Source: Poriferisodalis sp965226645 (GTDB taxonomy: Bacteria; Actinomycetota; Acidimicrobiia; Acidimicrobiales; Poriferisodalaceae). Taken from it: 64,000 bases of DNA. Position 1 is the stretch's first letter. Each line of letters begins with the position of its first letter. Shown here piece by piece: positions 17,196 to 24,915 of the stretch. The stretch lies in the NCBI GenBank assembly GCA_965226645.1, contig CBDDDL010000003.1:186001-250000 (forward strand), given 5' to 3'. Both the position numbers and the translations under genes were made by a program. The notes under the pieces are model-generated. The model did not search any database and was not told where the DNA came from. It saw nothing but the letters and a program-made list of their open reading frames with translations.

Positions 17196-18620
17196 TCAGC
17201 GAATTTGCTCCCTGACACGCCAATACGCCCATGGGTCGTTGAGCGACTGCCCCATCCACTCGACGAGACCATGGTCGCGAAGCCGTCCGAGGTCCTTGAG
17301 GACCACTGGGCGGGACCAGCCGCTGGCGTCGACGACATCACCGGTGGACAGCCCGTCGTGTGCACGCAGCAAACCCAGCAGCTGCCGCTGCCGCGGCATG
17401 AGCTGCTGTTCAAGTTCCGCGTTCACGGTGTGGCTCGACAGAGTGAGTCGCACTGAGTTGGATGTCTGCTGATATGCCGGGTCGGCAAGTCCGGCAGCGC
17501 GCATCTCGTCAAACATGCGCCGGATGCCCTCACCGAGCTCCTGCCCATAGCGAAGCTCGGCGCAAGCTCGTGCAATGCGGGGGTTTCGAGCGAAGCGCAT
17601 GACTTCCTGCGGGTCGACGAGGTCGGACAGACCGGGAAAGCGCCCCGGGCTGCTTACTTCGATCCGGTCGTCGAATATCTCGATTCGGATGTGGTCGCCG
17701 GCATAGCCGTACGAGCGATGCACAACAGCGTTGACCACGCTTTCGAGCCACGCATCCGCAGGAATGATCGGCATGCGTTCGAAACGTCCGCCGGTCCCCA
17801 GAGCGCGTCGACTGGGGATCAGGTTTGCGATGGCCTCGCGCGCGGCGCTGAGCTGACGCGGCAGCGGGCCGTCGATACGCATGTCGGACTCCAGCTGCTG
17901 GCGGCTCCCCGAACCTCGCTCATGTCCGCGGTAGCGCAAGACGCGGACATCGGCTTGAGGGAGCCACGTCTGCGGCATTGGGGCGAAGAGCAACGCAGCT
18001 GCGACGGTGACTCCGCCGTCGGCAGTCACCAGCCCTCGAGCCACGAGCAAGCGCCGAGAGTCCGTCGATCCCGTCGCCTGCATGTACTCGTCCAGCAGCG
18101 CGGCATCCAGATCGGCCACATCGAGATCCGGCAACACGGTTACCTCGTAAACGGCCTGCCCCTTGTCGGCAAGCAGTTCGCGGCGCTGATCGAAGCGCAG
18201 CTTGCGCGTCTCATCGCCGACTCGCAGGAATGCCGTGTCATCGGTCGTGGAATGCACGACACCTGACGCCTCGATGCGTACGACGAGCAGGTGATCCGCA
18301 TTGCCGCGGTGATTGACACATTCCACGAGGCGGGTCTCGCACGGGACCATTGGCATCGTGAAGTCCATGGCAGCCTGTTGCCAGCCGGACAACCGCTCTG
18401 GGCCGGCGTCGTTGATGCCCTCCACTTGTCCGTCGCGGAGTCCGATGACGATGGTGCCGCCGTCGGAGTTTGCGAACCCCACGAGCGCTTCGCCCAGTTG
18501 CCGCGGCCCGAGCTTTGGCCCTTTCCGGTCGAACCACTGATCTTCGGGCAGCTCAAGTAGGAGCATCCCGCGTTCGCGAACTTCAGCGGCAAGAGCTAGA
18601 TCCACGTTGTTCGCCGCCAT
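17196..18620 (-). CDS. AlbA_2/Schlafen-like ATP-binding protein with C-terminal winged helix
   Basis: A 474-residue protein from ATG 18620 (MAANNVDLAL). Upstream in-frame codons to 18752 cross the operator and are unlikely to be coding. The N-terminal AlbA_2 (divergent AAA_4/SLFN-box) domain shows 'WFDRKGPKLGPRQLGEALVGFANSDGGTIVIG' features near residues 29-60. The middle has the RecG-like ATPase-family 'VNAVVHRSYGYAGDHIRIEIFDDRIEVSSPGRF' segment. The C-terminus is a winged helix ('GLSTGDVVDASGWSRPVVLKDL'). Such proteins act as regulators or in phage defence; the exact role is not known. The gene is bracketed by two identical dyads, which points to autoregulation or to a discrete inserted unit. 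Confidence 0.85.
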   Translation of the reverse strand: MAANNVDLALAAEVRERGMLLLELPEDQWFDRKGPKLGPRQLGEALVGFANSDGGTIVIGLRDGQVEGINDAGPERLSGWQQAAMDFTMPMVPCETRLVECVNHRGNADHLLVVRIEASGVVHSTTDDTAFLRVGDETRKLRFDQRRELLADKGQAVYEVTVLPDLDVADLDAALLDEYMQATGSTDSRRLLVARGLVTADGGVTVAAALLFAPMPQTWLPQADVRVLRYRGHERGSGSRQQLESDMRIDGPLPRQLSAAREAIANLIPSRRALGTGGRFERMPIIPADAWLESVVNAVVHRSYGYAGDHIRIEIFDDRIEVSSPGRFPGLSDLVDPQEVMRFARNPRIARACAELRYGQELGEGIRRMFDEMRAAGLADPAYQQTSNSVRLTLSSHTVNAELEQQLMPRQRQLLGLLRAHDGLSTGDVVDASGWSRPVVLKDLGRLRDHGLVEWMGQSLNDPWAYWRVREQIR

Positions 18621-18657
18621 CGGCAAGCTCCCATCATGGCGATCTAGCCAGGCACCG

Positions 18658-18678
18658 TACTCTAAAATATTTAGAGTA
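18658..18678. promoter_or_regulatory. 21-bp dyad, copy 2, in the AlbA_2 gene promoter
   Basis: TACTCT (18658-18663) and AGAGTA (18673-18678) around an AT-rich 9-nt spacer. The perfect pairing extends to 9-bp arms with a 3-nt centre. The site is 38 bp upstream of ATG 18620. TTGAGAG follows directly at 18680-18686 and recurs at 18777-18783, suggesting extra half-sites. It is likely an operator for the AlbA_2 gene. Confidence 0.65.
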
Positions 18679-18788
18679 GTTGAGAGCTGCTGGCACGAAA
18701 CTCGAGAATGCCGTGCAACGCTGCGGGATTGTGCAGACCGTTCGGGTTTCAAACAGTTGCAAGTAATTGAGACTTGTTGAGAGCTTTT

Positions 18789-18804
18789 CCCGGCGGGTGC
18801 CGGG
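18789..18804 (-). terminator. Possible hairpin terminator after the membrane-protein gene
   Basis: CCCGGC and GCCGGG form a 6-bp stem with a GGGT loop, 9 nt beyond the stop of the minus-strand membrane gene. No T-run follows in that direction, so the evidence is the stem only. Confidence 0.3.
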
Positions 18805-18813
18805 TGAGCCGGA

Positions 18814-19425
18814 TCAGCGCCTGGCGGAAGTGAACAGCCGCACGGCGGCGGCTGAGCCGATCATTCCGCCGGTTACAGACAGCACCAGGTCGCCGACCGT
18901 GTCGGCGTAGGTGAGATCCAGGCCGCCGCCGGCGCCGGTCTCCGCGACAATCCATTCGGCCGCTTCCCAGGCGACGATCGCCAGCGCACCAAGCCCGGCA
19001 CCCAGCAGCCAGGCGTCAACACGAGACATGCGAGCGCCGCCGCGCGCGTAGCGCCAGGCGTGAAACGCGCCCACCAGCAGGATCCAGTTCAGCGTGTGCA
19101 GCACGTCGTCGGTGGCGTCGAACGTGTCGTAGACGTAGGCCAGATTTCCGAGGGTGTCGATGAGGAACGGCGCCACGATCAGCACGTCGGCGGTTGCGGG
19201 ATACGGGCGGAACCTGCCCCGCCACGCCAGCGGCACGACGACGGCCGAGAGCATGAACAGGGGAAACCTGAATCCCATCCCCTTGCCGTCGAGGTGATCG
19301 AGGGGGAGCGTCAAGGCCGCCACGAAACACAACGCCAAGGCGACCTTGAACGCGATCGCGACGGCCACTGCTCGGCGCGTCCCGTCGAACGCGACCCCGC
19401 CGACTTCGGGCGTCTCAGGCGTCAT
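18814..19425 (-). CDS. Integral membrane protein, possibly DUF2238/YjdF-like
   Basis: A 203-residue protein from ATG 19425 (MTPETPEVGG). The open frame continues upstream only as a shadow of the luciferase-like gene. About six membrane segments are visible, including 'VAIAFKVALALCFVAALTL', 'LFMLSAVVVPLAW', 'ALAIVAWEAAEWIVAE' and 'LVLSVTGGMIGSAAAVRLF'. The charged loop 'DTFDATDDVLHTLNW' and the late 'TYADTVGDLVLSVTGG' recall DUF2238/YjdF membrane proteins, where Asp and His lie at membrane edges. The match is loose. It follows the luciferase-like gene by 16 nt and is probably co-transcribed with it. Confidence 0.8.
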   Translation of the reverse strand: MTPETPEVGGVAFDGTRRAVAVAIAFKVALALCFVAALTLPLDHLDGKGMGFRFPLFMLSAVVVPLAWRGRFRPYPATADVLIVAPFLIDTLGNLAYVYDTFDATDDVLHTLNWILLVGAFHAWRYARGGARMSRVDAWLLGAGLGALAIVAWEAAEWIVAETGAGGGLDLTYADTVGDLVLSVTGGMIGSAAAVRLFTSARR

Positions 19426-19441
19426 GGTGCATCCCGTTGGA

Positions 19442-20584
19442 CTATGAGCCTGCACGCATCGGGGCGATGACGCCTTCGGCGAACTCGTTGAGCATTGCGA
19501 GTTCCTGGTCCTGTTCGAAGTAGCCGACGTGGTGCCACAGGAAGAACTCGGTGGCGCCGAATTCTTCGTGGAGCGAGCTGACGTGGTCGAGTTCTTGTTC
19601 CCGACTGCCGCCGAACACTCGACCCATCGGCACGACATACGGCGGTGCGTTGTAAGCCCAGTTGAACAGCTCCTCGAAGCCGGCATACAGGTCGGCAGCT
19701 TCGGCAGGTGTGCGACCCATTGTGAGGTGACCGCCGATCGCCAGCGCATCGGCCGGTGTGGTGTCACGCCCCGAGCTGTGGGCCTCTTCGAGATAGATGT
19801 CGAGCGCCGTGCCGATGAAGCTCTGCCGCTCGGGGGCGACGAAGCTGACCATCTTCCCGCCCTCGCGCGCCCAGAACTTCGATGTCTCCATGCTGTAGCT
19901 GAACGGTGCGTACACGGGCGGGTGCGGCTGCTGCAGCGGTCGGGGCACGATGCCGATCTCGCGCAATGTCTTGTTCTCATCGACCGCCGTCGGGTCGAAG
20001 TCGTCGGTGGGCGGGAAATGCCACTCCATCTCGGGCGGGGCCTGCCAGAACTCGCCTTGGATGGACACCTTCTCCTGGGTCCACAGCGACTTGACGAGGT
20101 GCCAGTTCTCATAGAGCGCTCGGCGATTGCGCTGGTCCGACTCGGACTTGTCCGATTCGGTGGACGTGATGCCCAGGTGCTGGCCGAAGGTTCCTGTCCA
20201 GCGGGGAGTGTTGCCCCGCGAGAACCCCACGAAGGTGCGCCCGCCGGTGAAGTGGTCGAGCATGGCGATGTTCTCGGCGAGCTGGATCGGGTTGACGGCC
20301 GTGAGGTTCATGCCGAGCTGGCCGACCCGCATCCGCTCGGTGTGCTGTGCCACGAAGTAGTCCCAGAACAGCGGGTTGGTGGTGGTCTCGATGCCTTCCA
20401 CCTGCAGGTGCTGCTCGGTCATGGCGAAGCCGTCGTAGCCCACTGACTCGGCGAACTGCATCTGGGTCTTGATCTGATCCATCAAGACCTGCCAGCGCTC
20501 CGGGATCGATCCGGCGAGGCCGATCTGCTCGCCGCGGCGGCGCATGTACGGCACCACCAGGATCGTGAAGCGGAAGTCGGTCAT
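19442..20584 (-). CDS. LLM class flavin-dependent oxidoreductase
   Basis: A luciferase-like enzyme of 380 residues, starting MTDFRFTILVVPYMRRRG at ATG 20584 after AAAGGA. The opening strand is followed by 'FAESVGYDGFAMTEQHLQ' and 'RVGQLGMNLTAVNPIQLAENIAMLDHFTGGRTFVG'-type motifs, as in long-chain luciferase-like monooxygenases. The C-terminal part carries a helical insert with 'EELFNWAYNAPPYVVPMG'. It is divergent from the phenylacetate-CoA ligase across about 125 bp and leads a two-gene unit with the membrane protein. The 'WHFPPTDDFDPTAVDENK' insert in the middle is not seen in the other five window members. Substrate unknown. Confidence 0.88.
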   Translation of the reverse strand: MTDFRFTILVVPYMRRRGEQIGLAGSIPERWQVLMDQIKTQMQFAESVGYDGFAMTEQHLQVEGIETTTNPLFWDYFVAQHTERMRVGQLGMNLTAVNPIQLAENIAMLDHFTGGRTFVGFSRGNTPRWTGTFGQHLGITSTESDKSESDQRNRRALYENWHLVKSLWTQEKVSIQGEFWQAPPEMEWHFPPTDDFDPTAVDENKTLREIGIVPRPLQQPHPPVYAPFSYSMETSKFWAREGGKMVSFVAPERQSFIGTALDIYLEEAHSSGRDTTPADALAIGGHLTMGRTPAEAADLYAGFEELFNWAYNAPPYVVPMGRVFGGSREQELDHVSSLHEEFGATEFFLWHHVGYFEQDQELAMLNEFAEGVIAPMRAGS

Positions 20585-20708
20585 CGGAATCCGGGGATCC
20601 TTTCAGCGTGCCGCGTCTTGCAGCAGCGGCCGCACAGACTGCAACACTAGGAAGCCGACCCCTCAACTCGCCCACCAGGCATCATCCGACAGCGGAAGGA
20701 ACCGCCAC

Positions 20709-22007
20709 ATGCCCAAGTTCGAACCCGTTGCAGGGCGGGGCCTGCACACCATCGAGAATGCCCCGATCCCCGAGATTCGCGCCCTGCAGCTCGAGCGGAT
20801 GAAGTGGAGCCTGGCGCACGCGTACGCCCACGTACCGGTCTATCGGCAGCTGTTCGACCAAGCAGGCGTTCACCCATCCGATCTGTGCAGCCTCGATGAC
20901 TTGCAGCGGTTCCCGTTCACGTCCAAGGCCGAGCTGCGAGACAACTACCCCTTCGGGATGTTCGCCGTGCCCCGAGAGCAGGTGGTGCGGGTCCATGCAT
21001 CGTCGGGCACGACCGGCAAGCCGACCGTTGTGGGCTACACACAGTCCGATCTGGACATGTGGTCCCACGTGTTCCAGCGCTCGTTGGTGGCGGCTGGCGT
21101 GCGGCCGGGCGATGTCGTGCACGTTGCCTACGGCTACGGCCTGTTCACCGGCGGGCTGGGCGCCCACTACGGCGCTGAGCAGTTCGGCTGCACGGTGGTG
21201 CCGGCATCGGTCGGTCAGACGGCTCGTCAGGTGCAGCTGCTCGTGGACTTCGACGCCGATGTGTTGTGTGCGACGCCGTCGTATGCGCTGGTGGTGGCCG
21301 ACGAGTTCCGGAACCAGGGCATCGACCCCGCGTCGACGTCGCTGAGGGTCGGCATCTTCGGCGCGGAGCCGTGGTCGGAGGCGATGCGGGCCGAGCTCGA
21401 GGACGCATTCGGCATTGACGCCGTGGACATCTATGGCCTCTCGGAGGTCATCGGCGGCGGCGTGGCGAACGAGTGCGTCGAGACGAAGGACGGCCCGACG
21501 ATCTGGGAGGACCACTTCTATCCCGAGATCGTCGACCCCGATTCCGGCGAGGTGCTGCCCGAAGGAGAAACCGGCGAGCTGGTGTTCACATCGCTGACCA
21601 AGGTCGCGATGCCGGTGATTCGATACCGCACCCGCGACATCTGCTCATTGCAGCCCGGGACGGCTCGTTCAATGCGTCGCATGGGACGGGTTGCTGCCCG
21701 CACCGACGACATGCTCATTATCCGCGGCGTCAACGTGTTTCCCAGCCAATTTGAGGAGCTGGTGTCGTTGGATGCGAGGCTGACGCCGCATTTCGTGCTC
21801 GAGGTGCACCAGCGCGGCCGTCTCGAAGGCATCACCGCCGTCGTTGAGCCGAAGCCCGATGCCGGCGATCACGAAGCGATCGCCACCGAATTCGCCAGCA
21901 CCGTGCGCCAGCGCATCGGTATAGCCGTGGATGTGCGTTGCGTCGCGCCCGACACCATCGAGCGCTCCGCGGGCAAGGCGATGCGCGTGCGCGATCTTCG
22001 AGGCTGA
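20709..22007 (+). CDS. paaK: Phenylacetate-CoA ligase-type AMP-forming ligase
   Basis: A 432-residue adenylate-forming enzyme that activates an aryl-acid with ATP and CoA, the PaaK reaction. The start at ATG 20709 (MPKFEPVAGR) follows AAGGAA; upstream frame is noncoding. The P-loop-like 'ASSGTTGKPTVVGYT' (about residue 98), 'YGYGLFTGG', 'DIYGLSEVIGGGVANEC', and the hinge and C-domain 'GRVAARTDDMLIIRGVNVFPSQFEELV' all fit PaaK closely, and the length is that of the family. No other paa genes are adjacent, so a role on another aromatic acid is possible. Confidence 0.9.
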   Translation: MPKFEPVAGRGLHTIENAPIPEIRALQLERMKWSLAHAYAHVPVYRQLFDQAGVHPSDLCSLDDLQRFPFTSKAELRDNYPFGMFAVPREQVVRVHASSGTTGKPTVVGYTQSDLDMWSHVFQRSLVAAGVRPGDVVHVAYGYGLFTGGLGAHYGAEQFGCTVVPASVGQTARQVQLLVDFDADVLCATPSYALVVADEFRNQGIDPASTSLRVGIFGAEPWSEAMRAELEDAFGIDAVDIYGLSEVIGGGVANECVETKDGPTIWEDHFYPEIVDPDSGEVLPEGETGELVFTSLTKVAMPVIRYRTRDICSLQPGTARSMRRMGRVAARTDDMLIIRGVNVFPSQFEELVSLDARLTPHFVLEVHQRGRLEGITAVVEPKPDAGDHEAIATEFASTVRQRIGIAVDVRCVAPDTIERSAGKAMRVRDLRG

Positions 22008-22035
22008 CCGGTGCGGCGCTAGTGCGGTGACGGCT

Positions 22036-23220
22036 TCACAACGGCTCGGTCCCCTCGTTGAGCACGTCCAGGTAGTCGGAGTAGGCGAACAGCCGGTTTC
22101 GCCGCTGTCCGGTGACTTCTGACGCAATGTCGAGATCGCACAACAGCCCCAAGGCGCCGTTCACCGCAGGGCGCGACAAAGCGGTCCTGCGGGCTCCCTC
22201 GGCGACATTGAGCATTGGCATCTCCATGAGAGCCGAGTGCATTCGCAGCGCTGATCCGGCGGTTCGCTTACCGCTTCGACGGATGAGGTCGCGATCGTCG
22301 TCGGCCATTGCCTCAAGACGCAGCGTGGTGCTGAGCGCTGATTCCGCTGTGGACCGGATTCCCTCGAGAAAGAAGAGCAGCCATGCGTTCCAGTCGCCGG
22401 CGGTCCTCACTCGGTGCAGCAAGTCGTAGTACTGGGAGCGGTGCTGCTTGAGGTACAGGCTCAGGTAGAGCGCGGGCGTCGCCAGCACATCGCGGTCGAG
22501 CAGCAGCAGCGTGATGAGCATGCGGCCGATGCGACCGTTGCCGTCGAGGAAGGGGTGGATGGTTTCGAACTGCACATGCGCGAGACCGGCCCGCAGCAAC
22601 GGGGGAAAACCGTCGTCTTCAGCGTGCAGGAACATCTCCAACGCCGAGATGGCTTGGTGTGCCTGTTCCACAGGTGGCGGCACAAACACCGCATTTCCTG
22701 GGCGGCTTCCGCCGATCCAATTCTGAGAGGCGCGGAACTCGCCGGGGCGTTTGTCCGCGCCGCGTCCACTCGACAGCAACACGCCGTGCGCCTCGCGCAA
22801 GAGCCGGTTGCACAGTGGCAGGCCCGCAGGATCGGCCATCCGGGCGACGGCGTGATTCAGTGCAACGACGTAGTTGGACACCTCGGTCACATCATCGAGC
22901 GGCACACCGGGCACCGCTCCGAGCTCGTGGCGCATCAGGTCGGACAGTGACGACTGCGTGCCTTCGATCTGGGACGACAGCACAGCTTCCTTGCGCACGT
23001 AGGAATAGATGAGCAGTGTCTGATCGGGCAAGTGGCGGACTGCCCCGTCGAACCGACCGAGCGCACGGCTGGCTGCGTCGAGGGCCATCAGCAGCGGTCC
23101 TTCGATCCGCAGCGGCGGATCAGGCGGCAGCGGCGAGGGGACAAACGCCCGCACCTCCTCGCCGCCGAAGTCGGTGACGACGTACTCACCGGTCGGGCCG
23201 TCTCGCTGTGCTGTGGGCAT
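22036..23220 (-). CDS. Fic family protein with N-terminal inhibitory motif and C-terminal HTH
   Basis: A 394-residue Fic enzyme from ATG 23220 (MPTAQRDGPT) after GGAG; the open frame upstream is AT-rich leader. The Fic active-site loop is 'HPFLDGNGRIGR' (His222), and the N-terminal autoinhibitory motif is 'SSQIEG' (residues 82-87), the class II arrangement. The C-terminal 90 residues end in a winged-helix-like segment ('GARRTALSRPAVNGALGLLCDLDIASEVTG'). The predicted reaction is AMP transfer onto a protein, held off by the inhibitory Glu. The leader carries three TTATGAA repeats. The target is unknown. Confidence 0.93.
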   Translation of the reverse strand: MPTAQRDGPTGEYVVTDFGGEEVRAFVPSPLPPDPPLRIEGPLLMALDAASRALGRFDGAVRHLPDQTLLIYSYVRKEAVLSSQIEGTQSSLSDLMRHELGAVPGVPLDDVTEVSNYVVALNHAVARMADPAGLPLCNRLLREAHGVLLSSGRGADKRPGEFRASQNWIGGSRPGNAVFVPPPVEQAHQAISALEMFLHAEDDGFPPLLRAGLAHVQFETIHPFLDGNGRIGRMLITLLLLDRDVLATPALYLSLYLKQHRSQYYDLLHRVRTAGDWNAWLLFFLEGIRSTAESALSTTLRLEAMADDDRDLIRRSGKRTAGSALRMHSALMEMPMLNVAEGARRTALSRPAVNGALGLLCDLDIASEVTGQRRNRLFAYSDYLDVLNEGTEPL

Positions 23221-23606
23221 TCTGTGTCGCTCCGAATCGGCGCTGCCGCCTGAGGCACACGGCAGATTGCGCTTTCGATGTCGCCGGTGTCGACGGCTAG
23301 CGCCGCCACCGTAGCGTGTTATGAAATGTTGCCATCTAAGTATTTTTAAAATGAGCATTCTGGACGCGTTATGAAACTCTCTTGCATAGCGCCGAGTTTT
23401 ATGAAGGTTTCGGCCATAATATTTTGTAAGACTCTCATGAGACGCATGTTCTGAGAGGCGATGCCGCAAGGAGGACGTGGCCTTCCCGAAGGCTCGGCCT
23501 CGGGTGACATGCTCAGCCGACGTCAGCGCACCAGTGGTGCGTGGGCGCTACCGTGCGAGCCGCGGAGGGGCCGTGCGTCAAACGGCACAGCTTCGGGGAG
23601 CGAGTC
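23221..23606. promoter_or_regulatory. AT-rich divergent leader with TTATGAA repeats
   Basis: A 386-bp gap between the Fic gene (minus) and the NIPSNAP gene (plus) with no gene I can support. Positions 23311-23450 are much more AT-rich than the rest of the window. TTATGAA occurs at 23319-23325, 23369-23375 and 23399-23405, all in the same orientation, each with a G/T-rich left flank. The repeats could be binding sites for the Fic protein's HTH or another regulator. The right half, 23460-23600, is ordinary GC-rich sequence in which I see nothing. Confidence 0.5.
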
Positions 23607-23915
23607 ATGAGCTTTGTGGAAATGCGGCGGTACCGGCTCAAGGTTGGGGCTGCAGATCGCTGGGTGAAGGCGTACAAGGCGAAGGGCTACGAGGCGCAGC
23701 GCAAGTACCTCGGCGAGCCAGTCGGCTACTACACGATCGGCGTCGGCGACCTCAACGACATCATCCACATGTGGCGCTACGACACGCTCTCCGAGCGGGC
23801 CGAGAAGCGCAAGGCGCTATTCGAGGATCCCCAGTGGCTGGAGTTCGTGGCCGAGATCGCGCCGCTGGTAGTTACGCAGGAGAATTCGATCCTGCACAGC
23901 ATCCTCGACGACTGA
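23607..23915 (+). CDS. NIPSNAP family protein
   Basis: A 102-residue protein from ATG 23607 (MSFVEMRRYRLKVG) after GGGGAG. It has the NIPSNAP ferredoxin-like pattern: an opening 'VEMRRYRLKVGAADRWVKAY', then 'IGVGDLNDIIHMWRYDTLSERAEKRKALFEDPQW'. The molecular role of bacterial NIPSNAP proteins is not settled; many sit beside catabolic enzymes. Here it precedes the HpcH/HpaI aldolase by 106 nt on the same strand, and both may belong to one pathway. Confidence 0.85.
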   Translation: MSFVEMRRYRLKVGAADRWVKAYKAKGYEAQRKYLGEPVGYYTIGVGDLNDIIHMWRYDTLSERAEKRKALFEDPQWLEFVAEIAPLVVTQENSILHSILDD

Positions 23916-24021
23916 CGCCAAGATCCTTGGGGCCTGGCCCCGGCAGACTTGGCCGACCGCCGACCGCCGACAACCGGTTGACGGCCCTTTCATTCATGAC
24001 CCGACGCGGGAGCGAGCACTC

Positions 24022-24825
24022 ATGCCGAACAAGATGATGGGTATCTGGTCCTCTGGAGCCGAGACGCTGGGCACATGGCTCTCGATGGCTTCGAGCCATT
24101 CGGCCGAGATCGCTGGGCGTGCGGGCTTCGATTACGTCTGCGTGGACATGCAGCACGGCGTCGCCGACTACCAGGTTGCGGTGACGATGATGCAGGCCAT
24201 CGAGATAGGCGGCGGAACGCCCATCGTGCGCGTGCCGTGGAATGAGCCCGGCATCATCGGGCGGGTCCTGGACGCAGGCGCTCGCGGAGTGGTCATTCCG
24301 ATGGTCAACTCCGTCGCCGAGGCTCAAGCTGCCGTGACGGCCTGCAAGTACCCGCCGATGGGTGCCCGTAGCTTCGGCCCGATCCTCGTTGCGGCGCGAG
24401 CCGAGGCGGGCGAGAACTACTTCGAAGTGGCCAACGCCACCACCGCCTGCATTCCCATGATCGAGACCCGCCAGGCCGTCGAGGCGCTCGACGACATCCT
24501 GGCGATCGACGGCGTGGACGCGATTTACGTCGGCCCCGCCGATCTGTCCATCAGCTACGGCTATGGCCCCGGCTACACCGATGACCACGCCGACTACAAG
24601 GCAGCGCTGGAGCACATCGCCGAGCGGTGCGCCGCGCACGGCGTGGTGGCCGGCATTCACTCGACGGCAGCGCTGTCGGCTGATCGCCGCGGCAAGGGTT
24701 TCCGCATGCAGACGATCGCTGGTGATGCTGCAGCGCTGGGCCGCGGCATGGTCCGAGACCTGCGCACAGCCCGCGAGTCCGGCGTCGCCGAGGCCGCCAG
24801 CGGAGCCGACTCCAAGATCTACTGA
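24022..24825 (+). CDS. HpcH/HpaI-type class II aldolase
   Basis: A 267-residue aldolase of the HpcH/HpaI/citrate lyase family. It catalyses metal-dependent retro-aldol cleavage of a 2-keto-3-deoxy or 4-hydroxy-2-oxo acid to pyruvate plus an aldehyde. Catalytic His45 lies in 'DMQHG'. 'PIVRVPWNEPGIIGRVLDAGARGVVIPMVN' and 'GARSFGP' carry substrate and metal contacts, and 'CIPMIETRQAVEALDDI' holds the metal-binding Glu. 'VDAIYVGPADLSIS' closes the barrel. The start MPNKMMGIWSSG is 7-8 nt after GGGAG. Specificity cannot be narrowed from sequence. Confidence 0.92.
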   Translation: MPNKMMGIWSSGAETLGTWLSMASSHSAEIAGRAGFDYVCVDMQHGVADYQVAVTMMQAIEIGGGTPIVRVPWNEPGIIGRVLDAGARGVVIPMVNSVAEAQAAVTACKYPPMGARSFGPILVAARAEAGENYFEVANATTACIPMIETRQAVEALDDILAIDGVDAIYVGPADLSISYGYGPGYTDDHADYKAALEHIAERCAAHGVVAGIHSTAALSADRRGKGFRMQTIAGDAAALGRGMVRDLRTARESGVAEAASGADSKIY

Positions 24826-24915
24826 TGTAGGTCCGGACTGAGGCGAAGGCCGAAGACCTGCTTCAGCGTCTCGAAACCGTCTCGACTTCGGTGTGCGTGA
24901 AGTCGTCGCCGACAG

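Noticed and set aside
18814..20112. 432-residue form of the membrane protein.
   Set aside because: The N-terminal 230 residues are an out-of-frame shadow of the luciferase-like gene at 19442. The membrane protein starts at ATG 19425.
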